Shown here: piece after piece, positions 51,191 through 61,028 of the stretch
How the letters are laid out: every line of letters starts with the position of its first letter
Numbering within the stretch: the stretch's first letter is position 1
Origin: Natronobacterium haloterrestre
GTDB taxonomy: Archaea > Halobacteriota > Halobacteria > Halobacteriales > Natrialbaceae
Direction: 5' to 3'
NCBI RefSeq assembly: GCF_900112205.1
Contig: NZ_FOKW01000008.1
Span: 1-64,000 of the forward strand
Length of the DNA: 64,000 nucleotides
Translations under genes and position numbers: made by a program
Notes under the pieces: generated by a model
Told to the model about the DNA's origin: nothing
Databases searched by the model: none
The model's input: the letters and a program-made list of their open reading frames with translations, nothing else

Positions 51191-52618
51191 TCAGAACGTG
51201 ACGTTGCCGGCCTCGACCGTGAAGTAGATCGCGAAGTAGATCACGAACGCGAGAGCGAGGGCCCACTGGCCGAGCGAGACGTCCCGCGGTTCGCCGGTCG
51301 CGGCCTTGACGAGCGGGTAGCTGACGATGCCGGCGGCCAGCCCGTTCGAGATGGACGCGGTCAGCGGCATGACGGTGATCGTCAGTCCGCCGGCGATCGC
51401 CCAGGCGGGGTTCTGCCAGTCGATGTCGGCGACGCCACGCAGCATGATGATCCCCACGACGACCAGGGCAACGTAGGTCGCGTACTGTGGGATGGCGCTG
51501 ATCACCGGAACGATCAACAGCGACAGCAGGAAGAGGATGCCGACGACGAGGGCGGTGAACCCGGTTCGGCCGCCCTCCTCGACGCCGGTCGAGGATTCGA
51601 TGTAGGTGGTCACCGTCGAGGTGCCGATCATCGCGCCGACAGTGGTCCCGACGGCGTCGGCCATCAGCGGCTTCTCGATCTCGGGGAGGTCGCCCTCCTC
51701 GTCGAGGAAGCCGCCGACCTGGGAGACGCCGATGAGCGTCCCGGCGGTGTCGAAGAAGTCCACGAAGAAGAACGTGAAGACGACGATCACGAAGACGAGC
51801 GGGTCCTCGGTGATCATCCCGAGCCCGTCGACGAAGCCGGCGACGAGCGGCGTGAAGTCGTACTGGACGTTCGCGATCATGTTCGCCAGCCCGTCCTGGG
51901 TCACTTGCTCGTAGCTTCCCGGCGGCGTCAGCGTGCCGGGGGACGTAACGCCGAAGAGCGTCAGCAGCCAGCCGGCGGCGGCGGTCGCGAGAATGCCGAT
52001 GACGATCGATCCCCGGACGCCGCGGGCGTGAAGCATCAGCATCAGCGCCAGGCCGGCCAGCGACAGCGCGGCGACGGGGCTCGTCGCGACGTTCCCCATC
52101 GCCACGAGGGTAGCGGGATCGGCGACGACGATCTCCATCTCCTGGAGGCCCAGAAAGAGCAGGAAGAGGCCGATACCGGCTCCGACGGCGAACTTGACCG
52201 GCTCGGGAAACAGTTCGATGACGTACCGCCGGGCGCCGACCGCGGTCAGGAGGATGAAGATCACGCCCTCGACGAACACCGCCGCGAGCGCGACCTCCCA
52301 CGGCACGCCGAGGCCGAGTACGACCGTAAACGCGAAGAACGCGTTCAATCCCATCCCCGGCGCGAGTCCGAACGGCCTGTTCGCCCAGAACGCCATCACG
52401 CCGATGGCGACGACCGACGCGAGGATCGTCGCGACGGCGATCATCTGCTGTACTTCCCCCTGACTGTAGCCATCGATCGTTATCGCCTCCCCGAGAATGA
52501 GCGGGTTGACGACGATGATGTACGACATCGCCAGAAACGTCGTCAAGCCCGCGATGATTTCGGTCTCGAGGTCAGTATCGTGTTCGTCGAATCCGAAGTG
52601 TCGGTCGAGGATCCCCAT
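51191..52618 (-). CDS. NCS2 family nucleobase permease (AzgA-like)
   Basis: The 475-residue protein has 12-14 transmembrane helices and NCS2/AzgA hallmarks: TEIIAGLTTFLAMSYIIVVNPLIL, FGLAPGMGLNAFFAFTVVLG, FFVDFFDTAGTLIGVSQ, GTSTVTTYIESSTGVEEGGRTGFTALVV. Related permeases import purines (hypoxanthine, guanine, adenine) with H+ or Na+. The start at ATG 52618 is where conservation begins; the frame is open upstream without membrane-protein character. Confidence 0.94.
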   Translation of the reverse strand: MGILDRHFGFDEHDTDLETEIIAGLTTFLAMSYIIVVNPLILGEAITIDGYSQGEVQQMIAVATILASVVAIGVMAFWANRPFGLAPGMGLNAFFAFTVVLGLGVPWEVALAAVFVEGVIFILLTAVGARRYVIELFPEPVKFAVGAGIGLFLLFLGLQEMEIVVADPATLVAMGNVATSPVAALSLAGLALMLMLHARGVRGSIVIGILATAAAGWLLTLFGVTSPGTLTPPGSYEQVTQDGLANMIANVQYDFTPLVAGFVDGLGMITEDPLVFVIVVFTFFFVDFFDTAGTLIGVSQVGGFLDEEGDLPEIEKPLMADAVGTTVGAMIGTSTVTTYIESSTGVEEGGRTGFTALVVGILFLLSLLIVPVISAIPQYATYVALVVVGIIMLRGVADIDWQNPAWAIAGGLTITVMPLTASISNGLAAGIVSYPLVKAATGEPRDVSLGQWALALAFVIYFAIYFTVEAGNVTF

Positions 52619-52871
52619 CTTGGATAACCGAGCATAGATACAGCTCCCGTTTAAGTTTTCCCGTCTTCTCTCGCCCCAATATAAGCATGTTCGTGCACAT
52701 CTAACCTGTACGGTAGCCGGAAGTAACCCGTCCTCGAGGGACCGCTGCCGTTCGCGGTCGGCGACGACAGTCCCCGCGTGAACACGGTCAAAGACCGCCC
52801 ATCGCAGGTTCCGAGATGGGGCCGTGTTTACCGGACAAACGTATTTCACCCCGGACCGCATACCTCGAGCC

Positions 52872-53534
52872 ATGCAGTTTGTTATCGTGGGGTACGGACG
52901 CGTCGGATCGCGGACGGCACGCATCCTGCGGGAGGAGGGTTACGACATCGTCGTCGTGGACATCGATCCCGATCGGGTCGAGCGTGCCACGAACGACGGG
53001 TTCGAGACGGTCACCGGCGACGGGGCCGAGGAGGACGTCCTGCTCGAGGCCGGCATCGACGAGGCCGACGCGATCGGCGCGTTCTCCCCCGACCTGAACG
53101 CCAACTTCGCGGCCTGTATGGTCGGCAAACACCACGGCTGTCGGACCGTTCTCCGTATCGACGAGGACTACCGCGAGGACATCTACGAGAAGTACGCCGA
53201 GGACGTCGACGAGATCGTTTACCCGGAGCGACTCGGCGCGGCCGGCGCGAAGACGGCCCTGCTCGGGGGCGACTTCAACGTCGTCGCGGACCTCGCCTCG
53301 AACCTGCAACTCACCGTCCTCGAGATCGGGGAGGACTCGCCGGCGGTCGGGAAACGGGTGAGCGAACTCGAGTTGCCCGCGTCGGCGCGCGTCTACGCAC
53401 ACGGACGCGAACACGAGTCGCTCTCGATCCCGCTCCCGGGGACCGAACTCGAGGCCGGTGACGAGGTCGCGGTCATCACGGAGACCGACCGCGCGGACGA
53501 TGTCCGTGCGGTGTTGTCGTCACCGAAAGCCTGA
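52872..53534 (+). CDS. trkA: TrkA family potassium regulator (RCK_N-RCK_C)
   Basis: The 220-residue protein is a Rossmann RCK_N domain (QFVIVGYGRVGSRTARIL with GYGRVG, VVDIDPDRVE, GDGAEED) followed by RCK_C (VLEIGEDSPAVGKRVSEL...GDEVAVITETD). TrkA subunits bind NAD(H) or nucleotides and gate TrkH potassium channels. No trkH partner is adjacent, so it may act on a distant transporter. Start ATG 52872. Confidence 0.93.
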   Translation: MQFVIVGYGRVGSRTARILREEGYDIVVVDIDPDRVERATNDGFETVTGDGAEEDVLLEAGIDEADAIGAFSPDLNANFAACMVGKHHGCRTVLRIDEDYREDIYEKYAEDVDEIVYPERLGAAGAKTALLGGDFNVVADLASNLQLTVLEIGEDSPAVGKRVSELELPASARVYAHGREHESLSIPLPGTELEAGDEVAVITETDRADDVRAVLSSPKA

Positions 53535-53766
53535 GTGGCCTGTCGGGACCGGGGACTCCGGAACGGTCCGCTGAAGTGGGGGAACTGGAGCGAAAACGAG
53601 GGGGAAGGGGATGACGCGCAACCGATCGTCCGTTGGGGATGGGGGGAGAGGGGATGAGTCGTGCGCGCCGAGTGAGTGATCGAACCGGATACTCATAAAA
53701 TCCCGTCAGACGACCGAATGACGACAGTCAGACGGCCCCGGTCGGCCGGTAGCGGCCGTCTGTCGG

Positions 53767-54843
53767 TCAGTCCTGTTCGTCTCCGGCCTCGCTCTCGCTC
53801 TCGAGCCGAAACACGAGCACGTTCTGGTGGACCATCGACGGCACGAACGAGAACGGGTAGCCGTAGACGTGCAGGTCCTTCGTCGGGTCGTACCAGATCA
53901 GGTTCGCCGCGAGCGTCAGCGGAGCCGCGGATTCGATCGCCCGCGCGAGGTCGGCCGAGAGGAACTCGTAGGACTGATCGCGGTACATGTCCCCGATGAA
54001 GACGACGACGTGGCCCGTCGGATCGACCGCGTCGGCGAACCGGGCGAACTTCTCGCCCATGTCCGCGAGCCACTCGGCTTTCGTTCGCTCTTCGTCGGCG
54101 ACCGGTTCCCCGTCGGTCGACTCTCCCCCGTCGTCACCGGCACCTCCGTCGAACGACCCCAGTTTGCTCTCGCGGGTCCGGCGTTCGTTGCGCGTCTGCT
54201 CGAGTTCGTCCATGTGCCAGTAGGGGACGTCAGTCAGCAAGAGGTCGATCGAGTGCTCGGGCACGTCCTCGATCAGGTCGGCACAGTCCCCGTGACGGAG
54301 TTCCTGGGGCTCGAGTGGGGGATCACCCCGGGCGCGTCGCTCCTCGTTTTCGTGCTCGAGGACCGTCTCGTAGACGTCGACCCAGCGCTCGTTGCGCTCG
54401 AAGCCGATCGCCTCGCGGAGTCCGGTTCCCTCGTGTTCACAGAGGCTCGCCCCAAGCAGCGTGCCGCCGACCCCGGCGAACGGATCGAGTACGGTGTCGC
54501 CGGCCTTGCTGAACCGGCCGATCAACTCGGCGCAGAGCCGCGGGGGTTTCTGTCCGCCGTGTTCGCTGCGCAGGTCGTGCTGGAGGTCCGGTGGGTATCC
54601 CTCCGCGATCACCGACTTGGTCGCGTACTTCCACTCCTTGCCGGTGAGATCGTTGAGCCGGTTGCGCTCGTCGTAGATCCCGCGGCCCTCGACGTAGCGC
54701 TGGTGATCCGCGAGTTCGTCGGTGTCGATCACTTCGCCGTCCTCGACCGGCAGCGACTCCTCGCGGGCGCGGTCGGCGTCGAACTCCCCCTCCTCGGTCG
54801 TAAACAGTCGGCTCTGGCGGTGACCGTGTCCGTCGTCTCCCAT
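53767..54843 (-). CDS. DNA modification methylase (N6-A/N4-C type), orphan
   Basis: The 358-residue protein has motif X-I (HGGQKPPRLCAELIGRFSKAGDTVLDPFAGVGG, FAGVG at 122-126) then motif IV DVPYW at 205-209 (a variant of D/NPPY/W), and a C-terminal IGDMYRDQ...LTLAANLIWYDPT region. This is an amino-methyltransferase of the gamma-like motif order. No restriction endonuclease or specificity gene is adjacent, so it is an orphan methylase, perhaps for DNA or an RNA substrate. N-terminal 60 residues are acidic. Confidence 0.85.
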   Translation of the reverse strand: MGDDGHGHRQSRLFTTEEGEFDADRAREESLPVEDGEVIDTDELADHQRYVEGRGIYDERNRLNDLTGKEWKYATKSVIAEGYPPDLQHDLRSEHGGQKPPRLCAELIGRFSKAGDTVLDPFAGVGGTLLGASLCEHEGTGLREAIGFERNERWVDVYETVLEHENEERRARGDPPLEPQELRHGDCADLIEDVPEHSIDLLLTDVPYWHMDELEQTRNERRTRESKLGSFDGGAGDDGGESTDGEPVADEERTKAEWLADMGEKFARFADAVDPTGHVVVFIGDMYRDQSYEFLSADLARAIESAAPLTLAANLIWYDPTKDLHVYGYPFSFVPSMVHQNVLVFRLESESEAGDEQD

Positions 54844-54983
54844 CGGTCTCTATCCCTCGAGTGAGACCGGCGGATCATAAATCCGCGTCCCTCGTCGGCG
54901 GTCCCGCGTTCGACGTCGCGGCGCTGGGGACCGAGAGCCGCCGCTCCAGGTCGTGGAACGAACCGCGAAAAGCCGGCTACCGA

Positions 54984-55259
54984 TCAGCCGGTGTAGGAAC
55001 TCTCGCCGACGATCTCGACGAACTCGCCGCGTCCCGTCGCCGAGGTCTCGTCGAACTCGGTGACGCGGACCTTGACGCGTTTCTCGACGGTTTCGGGGCC
55101 GGCCCCCTCGACGATCAGGTGCGTGTCGCCGATGTAGGCGTGGCCCTCACGGTTACTGTTCGACTCCGCGATGAAGACGCTCAACTCGTCGCCCGTCGAC
55201 AGCGACGGACTCGAATCGCGGAAGTGCCATCCTTTGAAATACTTGTCAAAGACGCTCAT
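54984..55259 (-). CDS. TRAM/OB-like small protein (DUF7513-like)
   Basis: The 91-residue protein starts SVFDKYFKGWHFRDSSPSLSTGDELSVFIAESNSNREGHAYIGDTHLIVEGAGPETVEKRVKVRVTEFDETSATGRGEF: a beta-barrel whose G-x-A-Y-I-G-D-T-x-L-x-V-E-G-A motif is that of TRAM-like OB folds, known in haloarchaea as DUF7513. TRAM domains bind RNA. It overlaps the antiporter stop by 4 nt (55256-55259), so the two are probably cotranscribed, with this protein second. Confidence 0.82.
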   Translation of the reverse strand: MSVFDKYFKGWHFRDSSPSLSTGDELSVFIAESNSNREGHAYIGDTHLIVEGAGPETVEKRVKVRVTEFDETSATGRGEFVEIVGESSYTG

Positions 55260-56827
55260 ATTCGTGCCACCTCTTCGCTTTCACGGTCGATAACGTATTC
55301 GCGTCCGAACCCGGTCAGCGCCGCCACGACGAAGACGGCGACCAGGAGCCAGCCCTGGAAGACGAACGGGACGACGTCGATCGGCGTCACCAGCATCCCG
55401 GTTTCGAACCACTCGTATTCCCCGGGCAGAGTCTGCATCGCGGTGAAACCGGCGAGAACGCCGCCCGACCACGGGAAGATATATCCTAGCGCGGCCGTCT
55501 GGCCGTCCAGGATGTTCGCCCGGCGGTAGCCGTTCAGGTTGAACCGTTCGCCGATCTTCGAGATGTACGGTCCGATCGCGACCTCCGCGGCCGTGTTGAT
55601 GGTAATGACCGCGTTGATCAGCGCCGCGGAGCCGACCATCGTCAACTCGGCGTTGCGAACGTTCGTCGCGAGGTTCTCGATCGACCAGTCGAGGATCGCC
55701 TGGAAGGCTCCGCCACGGATCATGATCTGTGCGGCCGCGATGATCAACAGGACGAGGATCGCGAGCTCGAAGAAGCCAGCGGCCCCGTTTATCAGACTGC
55801 CGCCGACGCCGACCGCGTTCGCGTCCTCGACGACCGTGAGCACGGGGAGGAACTCGAGCGGTTCGGCCAGCGGCGCGTCCGACGGCGCGTTGAACATGAC
55901 GATGTCGCCGATGCTCGTCAGGCCGAAGATCAGGCTGAACCCGGCCGCGAAGACGATCCCCCACGAGATCGCCTCGACGATGTGACGGCCGGCGACGGCG
56001 GTCCCGATCACGACGCCCATCGAGATGAGATGGACGAGGCCGACCGGTTCGCTCTGGGCGACCAGGACCTCCTGGGCGTCGCCCGCGATCTCGAGGCCGC
56101 CCATGAACTGACCGGCGAAAACGTAGCCGACGAACGCCACGACGGCCGCGATGATCACGTACTTGAATCGGGAGGCGACGACGCCGCCGATGTCGGAGTC
56201 CTGCGTGACGGCGCTTACGATCGTGGTGTCGCTGACGGGCGCGAGGTTGTCGCCGAAGATCGCGCCCGAGAGGATCGCGCCGAACAGCAGGATGGGGTTC
56301 GCTCCCAGCAGGATCCCCGCGGGGAAGAACAGGGTGACGAACGCGATGGTCGCGCCGTACCCCGTCCCGATCCCCGTGGTGAAAAGCGCCGCGAGGACGA
56401 ACGTGATCGCGGGAAACAGCGCCGCGCCGATGCCGGCGACGTCGGCCAGCCAGACCAGGCCGTCGACGAAGCCGCCGTCCTGGAGCAACTCGGCGAACAT
56501 CCCCGCCCAGATCCAGGCGACGATCGCCGTCACCGCGACGGGCTGGGTCATCCCTTCGAAGATCGTGTTCGCGTACGTTTTCCAGTCGCCACGGACGAAG
56601 AACATCCCGACGATCAGCCCGACGAGGATCCCGACGATCAACCCGGCTGTGTCGGAGATTCGCCAGAGTGCAGTCTGTGCAACCGCCCAGAGGATGAAAA
56701 ACGCGATCGGAAACGCGCTCATCCCCCGGCCGCCGTAGAACGATATTTTCGGCCCATCATCCCCAGTTTCCTGGGTGAATGAGTCGGCCGGATCCGAGCC
56801 GGCCGAGTCATCACTGCCATCACTCAT
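55256..56827 (-). CDS. NhaC-family Na+/H+ antiporter, second copy
   Basis: The 523-residue protein has 11-12 helices: ISFYGGRGMSAFPIAFFILWAVAQTALWRI, TGIGTGYGATIAFVTLFFPAGILLGANPILLFGAILSGAIFGDNLAPVSDTTIVS and INTAAEVAIGPYISKIGERFNLNGYRRANILDGQT. The DNLAPVSDT signature is that of NhaC-type antiporters. The N-terminal 35 residues are acidic and cytoplasmic. It differs clearly from the copy at 41791. Start ATG 56827. Confidence 0.9.
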   Translation of the reverse strand: MSDGSDDSAGSDPADSFTQETGDDGPKISFYGGRGMSAFPIAFFILWAVAQTALWRISDTAGLIVGILVGLIVGMFFVRGDWKTYANTIFEGMTQPVAVTAIVAWIWAGMFAELLQDGGFVDGLVWLADVAGIGAALFPAITFVLAALFTTGIGTGYGATIAFVTLFFPAGILLGANPILLFGAILSGAIFGDNLAPVSDTTIVSAVTQDSDIGGVVASRFKYVIIAAVVAFVGYVFAGQFMGGLEIAGDAQEVLVAQSEPVGLVHLISMGVVIGTAVAGRHIVEAISWGIVFAAGFSLIFGLTSIGDIVMFNAPSDAPLAEPLEFLPVLTVVEDANAVGVGGSLINGAAGFFELAILVLLIIAAAQIMIRGGAFQAILDWSIENLATNVRNAELTMVGSAALINAVITINTAAEVAIGPYISKIGERFNLNGYRRANILDGQTAALGYIFPWSGGVLAGFTAMQTLPGEYEWFETGMLVTPIDVVPFVFQGWLLVAVFVVAALTGFGREYVIDRESEEVARI

Positions 56828-56991
56828 CTTGATACACGATATCAACACTCCCTCAGTGGGTGATAAATCTTGCCGATACTCCCGACGCGCACCACTGACT
56901 GCGGGCCTTCGTGGCCGAAGATCCCGATCGTCGTCGCCCAGTTACACGAGCGGTAGCGAGCCTCTATGGGAATCGAGCCGGTAGCAAAGGT

Positions 56992-57975
56992 ATGAACGTC
57001 GTGTTGGTCGGCGTGGGGATACTCGCCCTGTGGCTCGGTGCGCGCTGGCTGGTGGAAGGAGCCGCGAACATCGCCGGGGGCGTCGGCGTTTCGCCGCTCG
57101 TCGTCGGGCTTACCGTCGTCGCTTTCGGTACGTCTTCGCCCGAAATGGTCGTGTCGGCGAGCGCGGCGTTCTCCGGGGGCGCGGACGTCGCGGTGGGGAA
57201 CGTCATCGGCTCGAACGGGTTCAACGTCGCGATTATCCTCGGCGTCGTCGCCGTTCTCTCGCCGTTTCGCGTTACGGAAACGCTGCTCCGTCGGGACGTC
57301 CTCGCGATGGTCGCGACGACGGCGATCGCGACCGTCGTTCTCGTCGATCTCTCCGTGACCCGCCTCGAGGGCGGAGTGCTCGCCGCGTTGCTGGTGAGTT
57401 ACCTCGCGGCGCTCTGGATCTCGGTCCGCGGGAGCGACGGGCCGGCCAGTGATCAGCCGTTCGTTGAGGGGACGTCCACCGAATCGAAGTCCGCCGGGGC
57501 AATCGATGGCACGGATCCTGACGCCGTCCGAATCGACCTCGGGCGCGACGGCGGCCGTCTTCTCGTCGGGCTCATCTCCGTCGTCGGCGGCGGCCGGCTA
57601 CTGGTGGAGTCCGCAACCGCGGTAGCGCTGTCGCTCGGCGTCTCGCAGTGGCTCATCGGCGTGACCGTCGTTGCTGCCGGGACCTCGCTGCCGGAACTCG
57701 TCACGTCGGTCGTGGCGACGCGACGCGGAGACGTCGCGATCGCGGCCGGCAACGTCGTCGGCTCGAACGTCTTCAACTTCCTCGGCGTGCTCGGCGTCGC
57801 TGCGCTCGTCCGACCCCTGTCCGTCGACGGCGCCGTACTCGGCGGATTGCTCTGGGTCGGCGCGCTCACCCTGGGCGCGGCGACCGTCCTCGCCACCGGC
57901 CGACAACTGACGCGTCTGGAGGGCGTCGCACTTCTCCTCGCCGGAATCGCTTACTGGATCGCGAGCGCGCTCTGA
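56992..57975 (+). CDS. CaCA family calcium/sodium antiporter (YrbG-like)
   Basis: The 327-residue protein has two homologous halves, each with the alpha motif: GTSSPEMVVSASAAFSG and GTSLPELVTSVVAT, and each followed by GN-V-I/V-GSN-x-FN. A cytoplasmic acidic loop (GPASDQPFVEGTSTESKSA...DPDAVRIDLGRD) joins them. The fold exports Ca2+ in exchange for Na+ or H+. Start ATG 56992 was chosen over upstream alternatives because the first helix begins 2 residues later. Confidence 0.93.
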   Translation: MNVVLVGVGILALWLGARWLVEGAANIAGGVGVSPLVVGLTVVAFGTSSPEMVVSASAAFSGGADVAVGNVIGSNGFNVAIILGVVAVLSPFRVTETLLRRDVLAMVATTAIATVVLVDLSVTRLEGGVLAALLVSYLAALWISVRGSDGPASDQPFVEGTSTESKSAGAIDGTDPDAVRIDLGRDGGRLLVGLISVVGGGRLLVESATAVALSLGVSQWLIGVTVVAAGTSLPELVTSVVATRRGDVAIAAGNVVGSNVFNFLGVLGVAALVRPLSVDGAVLGGLLWVGALTLGAATVLATGRQLTRLEGVALLLAGIAYWIASAL

Positions 57976-58177
57976 TACTACTGTCCGTCAGTTCCGGCGC
58001 TACCGCGGCCCGGGTCGCGGTTACGCCGGTACATCGGTGCGGGGATCCGTGTGAGTGGATCCGACATCGATCCCGCCGCCGACGCGAGCAGCTACGGCCG
58101 GGTGACCGGCCTGCTCGAGTCCCCGGTGACACGAGGGTTAGCGAGCGCCTTTGTATCTGCCACCGACTAGGAGAGGT

Positions 58178-59182
58178 ATGAACAAACTCGTCGACGGCGA
58201 ATGGCGAACGGACGCGTACGAGACGACCAACGAGGAAGGCGAGTTCGAGCGCCAGGAGACGACGTTTCGCGACCGGATCCGTGACGACCCCGACGCTCGG
58301 TTCCAGCCGGAGGCGGGTCGGTACCACCTCTACGTCTCCTACGCCTGTCCGTGGGCCCACCGGACGCTCGTGATGCGGGCCCTGAAAGGCCTCGAGGACG
58401 CCATTTCGGTGTCGGTCGTCGACCCCTACCGCGACGACGACGGCTGGCAGTTCACCCCCGAGAAGGACGGCTGTACGCGCGATCACGTCCACGACGCCGA
58501 CTACCTCCGGGAGCTGTACGTGAGTGCCGACCCCGACACGACCTGTCGAGTGACGGTCCCGGTTCTGTGGGACACACAGGAGGACACCATCGTCAACAAC
58601 GAGTCCGAGGAGATCATGCGGATGTTAGACACCGAGTTCGACGAGTACGCGACTCGAGACGCGGACCTCTACCCCGAGGGCTACCGCGACGAGGTCGACC
58701 GGATCATCGACGAGATCTACGAGCCGATCAACAACGGCGTGTACCGGGCCGGCTTTGCGACCGACCAGGGGCCCTACGACGAGGCCGTCGACGACCTCTT
58801 CTCCGCGCTGGACCACTGGGACGAGGTCCTGGCGGACCAGCGCTACCTCGCCGGCGACCGGCTCACGGAGGCCGACGTCGCGATGTTCACGACCCTGGTC
58901 CGATTCGACAACGTCTATCACACACACTTCATGTGTAACGTCCAGTACATCCGCGAGTACGAGAACCTGTGGCCGTACCTCCGGGACCTGTACCAGACGC
59001 CCGGCGTGGCCGACACCGTCCGGATGGACCACATCAAGGAACACTACTACACGACCCACCCGGACGTGAATCCACACCGGATCGTCGCGCGCGGCCCGGA
59101 TCTCGAGTTCGAGGCCCCTCACGACCGCGACGAACTCCCGGGCGGCCCGCCGGCGGATCTCTCGGTGGCGGCCGACGATTGA
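58178..59182 (+). CDS. Glutathione S-transferase / glutathionyl-hydroquinone reductase homologue
   Basis: The 334-residue protein has the Xi-class GST layout: N-terminal thioredoxin fold with YACPWAHRTLVMRALKGLEDAIS (CPWAH catalytic motif), VPVLWDTQEDTIVNNESEEIMRML, then an all-helical domain with GDRLTEADVAMFTTLVRFDNVYHTHFMCNV and a C-terminal TTHPDVNPHRIVARGPDLEF, characteristic of EcfG/YqjG/ECM4-type reductases. Haloarchaea use gamma-glutamylcysteine rather than glutathione, so that thiol may be the cosubstrate. Start ATG 58178, after a GGAGAGG-like leader. Confidence 0.9.
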   Translation: MNKLVDGEWRTDAYETTNEEGEFERQETTFRDRIRDDPDARFQPEAGRYHLYVSYACPWAHRTLVMRALKGLEDAISVSVVDPYRDDDGWQFTPEKDGCTRDHVHDADYLRELYVSADPDTTCRVTVPVLWDTQEDTIVNNESEEIMRMLDTEFDEYATRDADLYPEGYRDEVDRIIDEIYEPINNGVYRAGFATDQGPYDEAVDDLFSALDHWDEVLADQRYLAGDRLTEADVAMFTTLVRFDNVYHTHFMCNVQYIREYENLWPYLRDLYQTPGVADTVRMDHIKEHYYTTHPDVNPHRIVARGPDLEFEAPHDRDELPGGPPADLSVAADD

Positions 59183-59406
59183 GACGGTCTGCCTACCGAT
59201 TTCTCGGCCGACCGCAGGTGTTCGCGGTCGGGCCAGCAACGACGACGCCAGTCCGTACGAGGGTCGCGGTCTCGAGCGGCGACTCGAGAGTCGACCGGAA
59301 ACGAACGTAGAGGAAGGGACGAAATCGGGGAGAAAGAGCGAACCGGAACGAACCGGAACGAAACGAACCGGGACGGGACGCAGACGACGCAGGACCGAGC
59401 GTCGGT

Positions 59407-59706
59407 TTAGGCCTCGGCTTCCGCCTTCTCCTCGGCCTCATCGGCGTCCGATTCCGCTTCCTCTTCCTCCTCGTCGAGGCCGGCGACCGATCGTGCCCAG
59501 TCGGTGTTGGCTTGCTCCCGCCAGGTCTCGTAGCTCGGTTCCGCCGGTTCCTCCGCGATGAAGGCCCGCCAGACGATCCAGGCCAGCGCGATGATCGGAA
59601 GGACGGGCAGCATGACGATAACGAGGATCGCCGCCATGACGTACCCGAACGCGGACATCTGTACGTTCGGGACGTACCCCGTCGACTCGGATACTTTCGT
59701 GGACAT
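59407..59706 (-). CDS. Small membrane protein of unknown function (99 aa)
   Basis: The protein has a central hydrophobic segment (FGYVMAAILVIVMLPVLPIIALAWIVWRAFI, one or two helices), a preceding short polar N-terminus and an acidic tail with DEEEEEAESDADEAEEKAEAEA. Haloarchaeal proteins of this shape form a DUF7535-like family, but no function is known. It is 66 nt downstream of the Azf-like gene on the same strand. Confidence 0.72.
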   Translation of the reverse strand: MSTKVSESTGYVPNVQMSAFGYVMAAILVIVMLPVLPIIALAWIVWRAFIAEEPAEPSYETWREQANTDWARSVAGLDEEEEEAESDADEAEEKAEAEA

Positions 59707-59772
59707 GTGTTGCGCTACGAACGTCCCGATATTCGGTCTTTCGATCCCGAGACCGGCGTCCCCGGCCGATTG

Positions 59773-60585
59773 TCAGCCCGTCTCGAGGCCGGCACGCCCC
59801 TCTCCGTCGCCCTCCAGGACGTCTTCCGCGTCGTCCTGCGGCTGGTAGCCGAGTTCGAGCATCGTCTCCGACAGCGAGAGGAACCGCTGGGAGTTGTTCG
59901 AGATACCGTGTGCGGTCAGTGGGGTGGCCGAAAGTGGCTTCGTGGCGGCCGCCTCGATGACGCGCCGACAGTCTCCCGGGCTGAGCCACATCGCCCTGGC
60001 GTATCGCTCGCCGGCCCCGTCGCGGTCCGCGACCTCGGACCGCAGTTCGTCGCGGGTGAGCAGCCAGCCGATCCGGAGGTTGACCACGTCCAGCCCGTGG
60101 CGCTTGGCGTAGTAGGATCCCATCGCTTCCCCGAAGACCTTGGTGACGCCGTAGTAGGTGTCGGGATCCCCGGGCTCGTCGGGTCGGACGACGTCGGGGT
60201 CGCCCACCGTCGATTCCGGCCGGATCGGCGAGACGGTGTTGTCCATGTTGACGGCGTGGTTCGAACTCGCGAAGACGACCCGCTCGAGGTCGTTCTCGAC
60301 GGCGGCCTCGTAGGCGTTGTACAGGCCCTCGACGTTCGGTCCCGAGAGCGCGTCCCACTCCGCGCGCGGGTCGGGGTTTGCCGCCAGGTGGATCAACACG
60401 TCCTGGCCCTCGAGGACGTCGACGAACGTCTCTCGGTCGGCGACGTCGATCGGCGTCGTCTCGAGGTCCTCGGTCTCGCTGTGAGAGAACAGCGTCAACG
60501 AGGCCTCGCGGTCGGCGAACGCCTCGATCGCCTCCCGTCCCACGTTGCCGGACGCGCCGGTGATCGCGATGTCGGTCTCGGCCAT
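59773..60585 (-). CDS. azf: Azf-like NAD-dependent dehydrogenase (extended SDR)
   Basis: The 270-residue extended short-chain dehydrogenase has GASGNVGREAIEAF (NAD-binding GxxGxxG), SSNHAVNMDN (substrate loop) and the YxxxK pair TYYGVTKVFGEAMG. The layout resembles haloarchaeal Azf, the NAD+-dependent glucose-6-phosphate dehydrogenase that starts the oxidative pentose phosphate pathway, and its uronate-dehydrogenase relatives, which share the SSNH motif. Which substrate it uses cannot be settled here. Start ATG 60585; the frame is open further upstream without conserved sequence. Confidence 0.78.
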   Translation of the reverse strand: MAETDIAITGASGNVGREAIEAFADREASLTLFSHSETEDLETTPIDVADRETFVDVLEGQDVLIHLAANPDPRAEWDALSGPNVEGLYNAYEAAVENDLERVVFASSNHAVNMDNTVSPIRPESTVGDPDVVRPDEPGDPDTYYGVTKVFGEAMGSYYAKRHGLDVVNLRIGWLLTRDELRSEVADRDGAGERYARAMWLSPGDCRRVIEAAATKPLSATPLTAHGISNNSQRFLSLSETMLELGYQPQDDAEDVLEGDGEGRAGLETG

Positions 60586-61028
60586 GGGGGCGTCCACATC
60601 GACCGCGGTGAAATAGCTCGGGCCGGCGCGTTCCGGCCGATTCTCCGGTTGGTCGCCGGTCGGAGCCGATGACTGCCCACGAGACCGTGCCGCCGCCGCG
60701 GTTCGGTCAGCCGATGGCCGGACGATTACGCGGTTGTAGCGGGGTCGCTCATCAAGGATCGGACAGTGTACAGGATAGGTAGTTCTAAGTGGGATGGTAT
60801 CCAACCACGAATCGCACCGGACGGTGTCGGACGTGGACACGCACCACCTACCCCACCAAACCACACGTTGCATCCCTACGTCCGACGGCCAGCGATCCGG
60901 TGCCCGTCGATTCTCCCGCGCGGTCGCTCCCGGTAGCGCTCGGTCTCCATCCACTCGAGCGAACCCAGGGCGGCTACCGGTGGGATAGCAGTGCCGGTGG
61001 CCGTTTCAGAACAGCGCCGGAATCGGCG
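60586..61028. other. Intergenic region, no gene recognised
   Basis: This 443-nt stretch separates the Azf-like gene from the convergent-neighbour helicase gene on the same strand. It contains no ORF with protein-like composition in either strand apart from shadow frames, no tRNA fold and no obvious repeat. Possible transcription signals for the Azf-like gene lie in it, but no clear TATA box is seen near 60585. Confidence 0.4.

Noticed and set aside
59341-59360. Regulatory repeat upstream of the small membrane protein
   Set aside because: Two 10-bp AACCGGAACG units and a looser third copy are visible, but they lie after, not before, the gene's start on its strand, and are too few to argue function.
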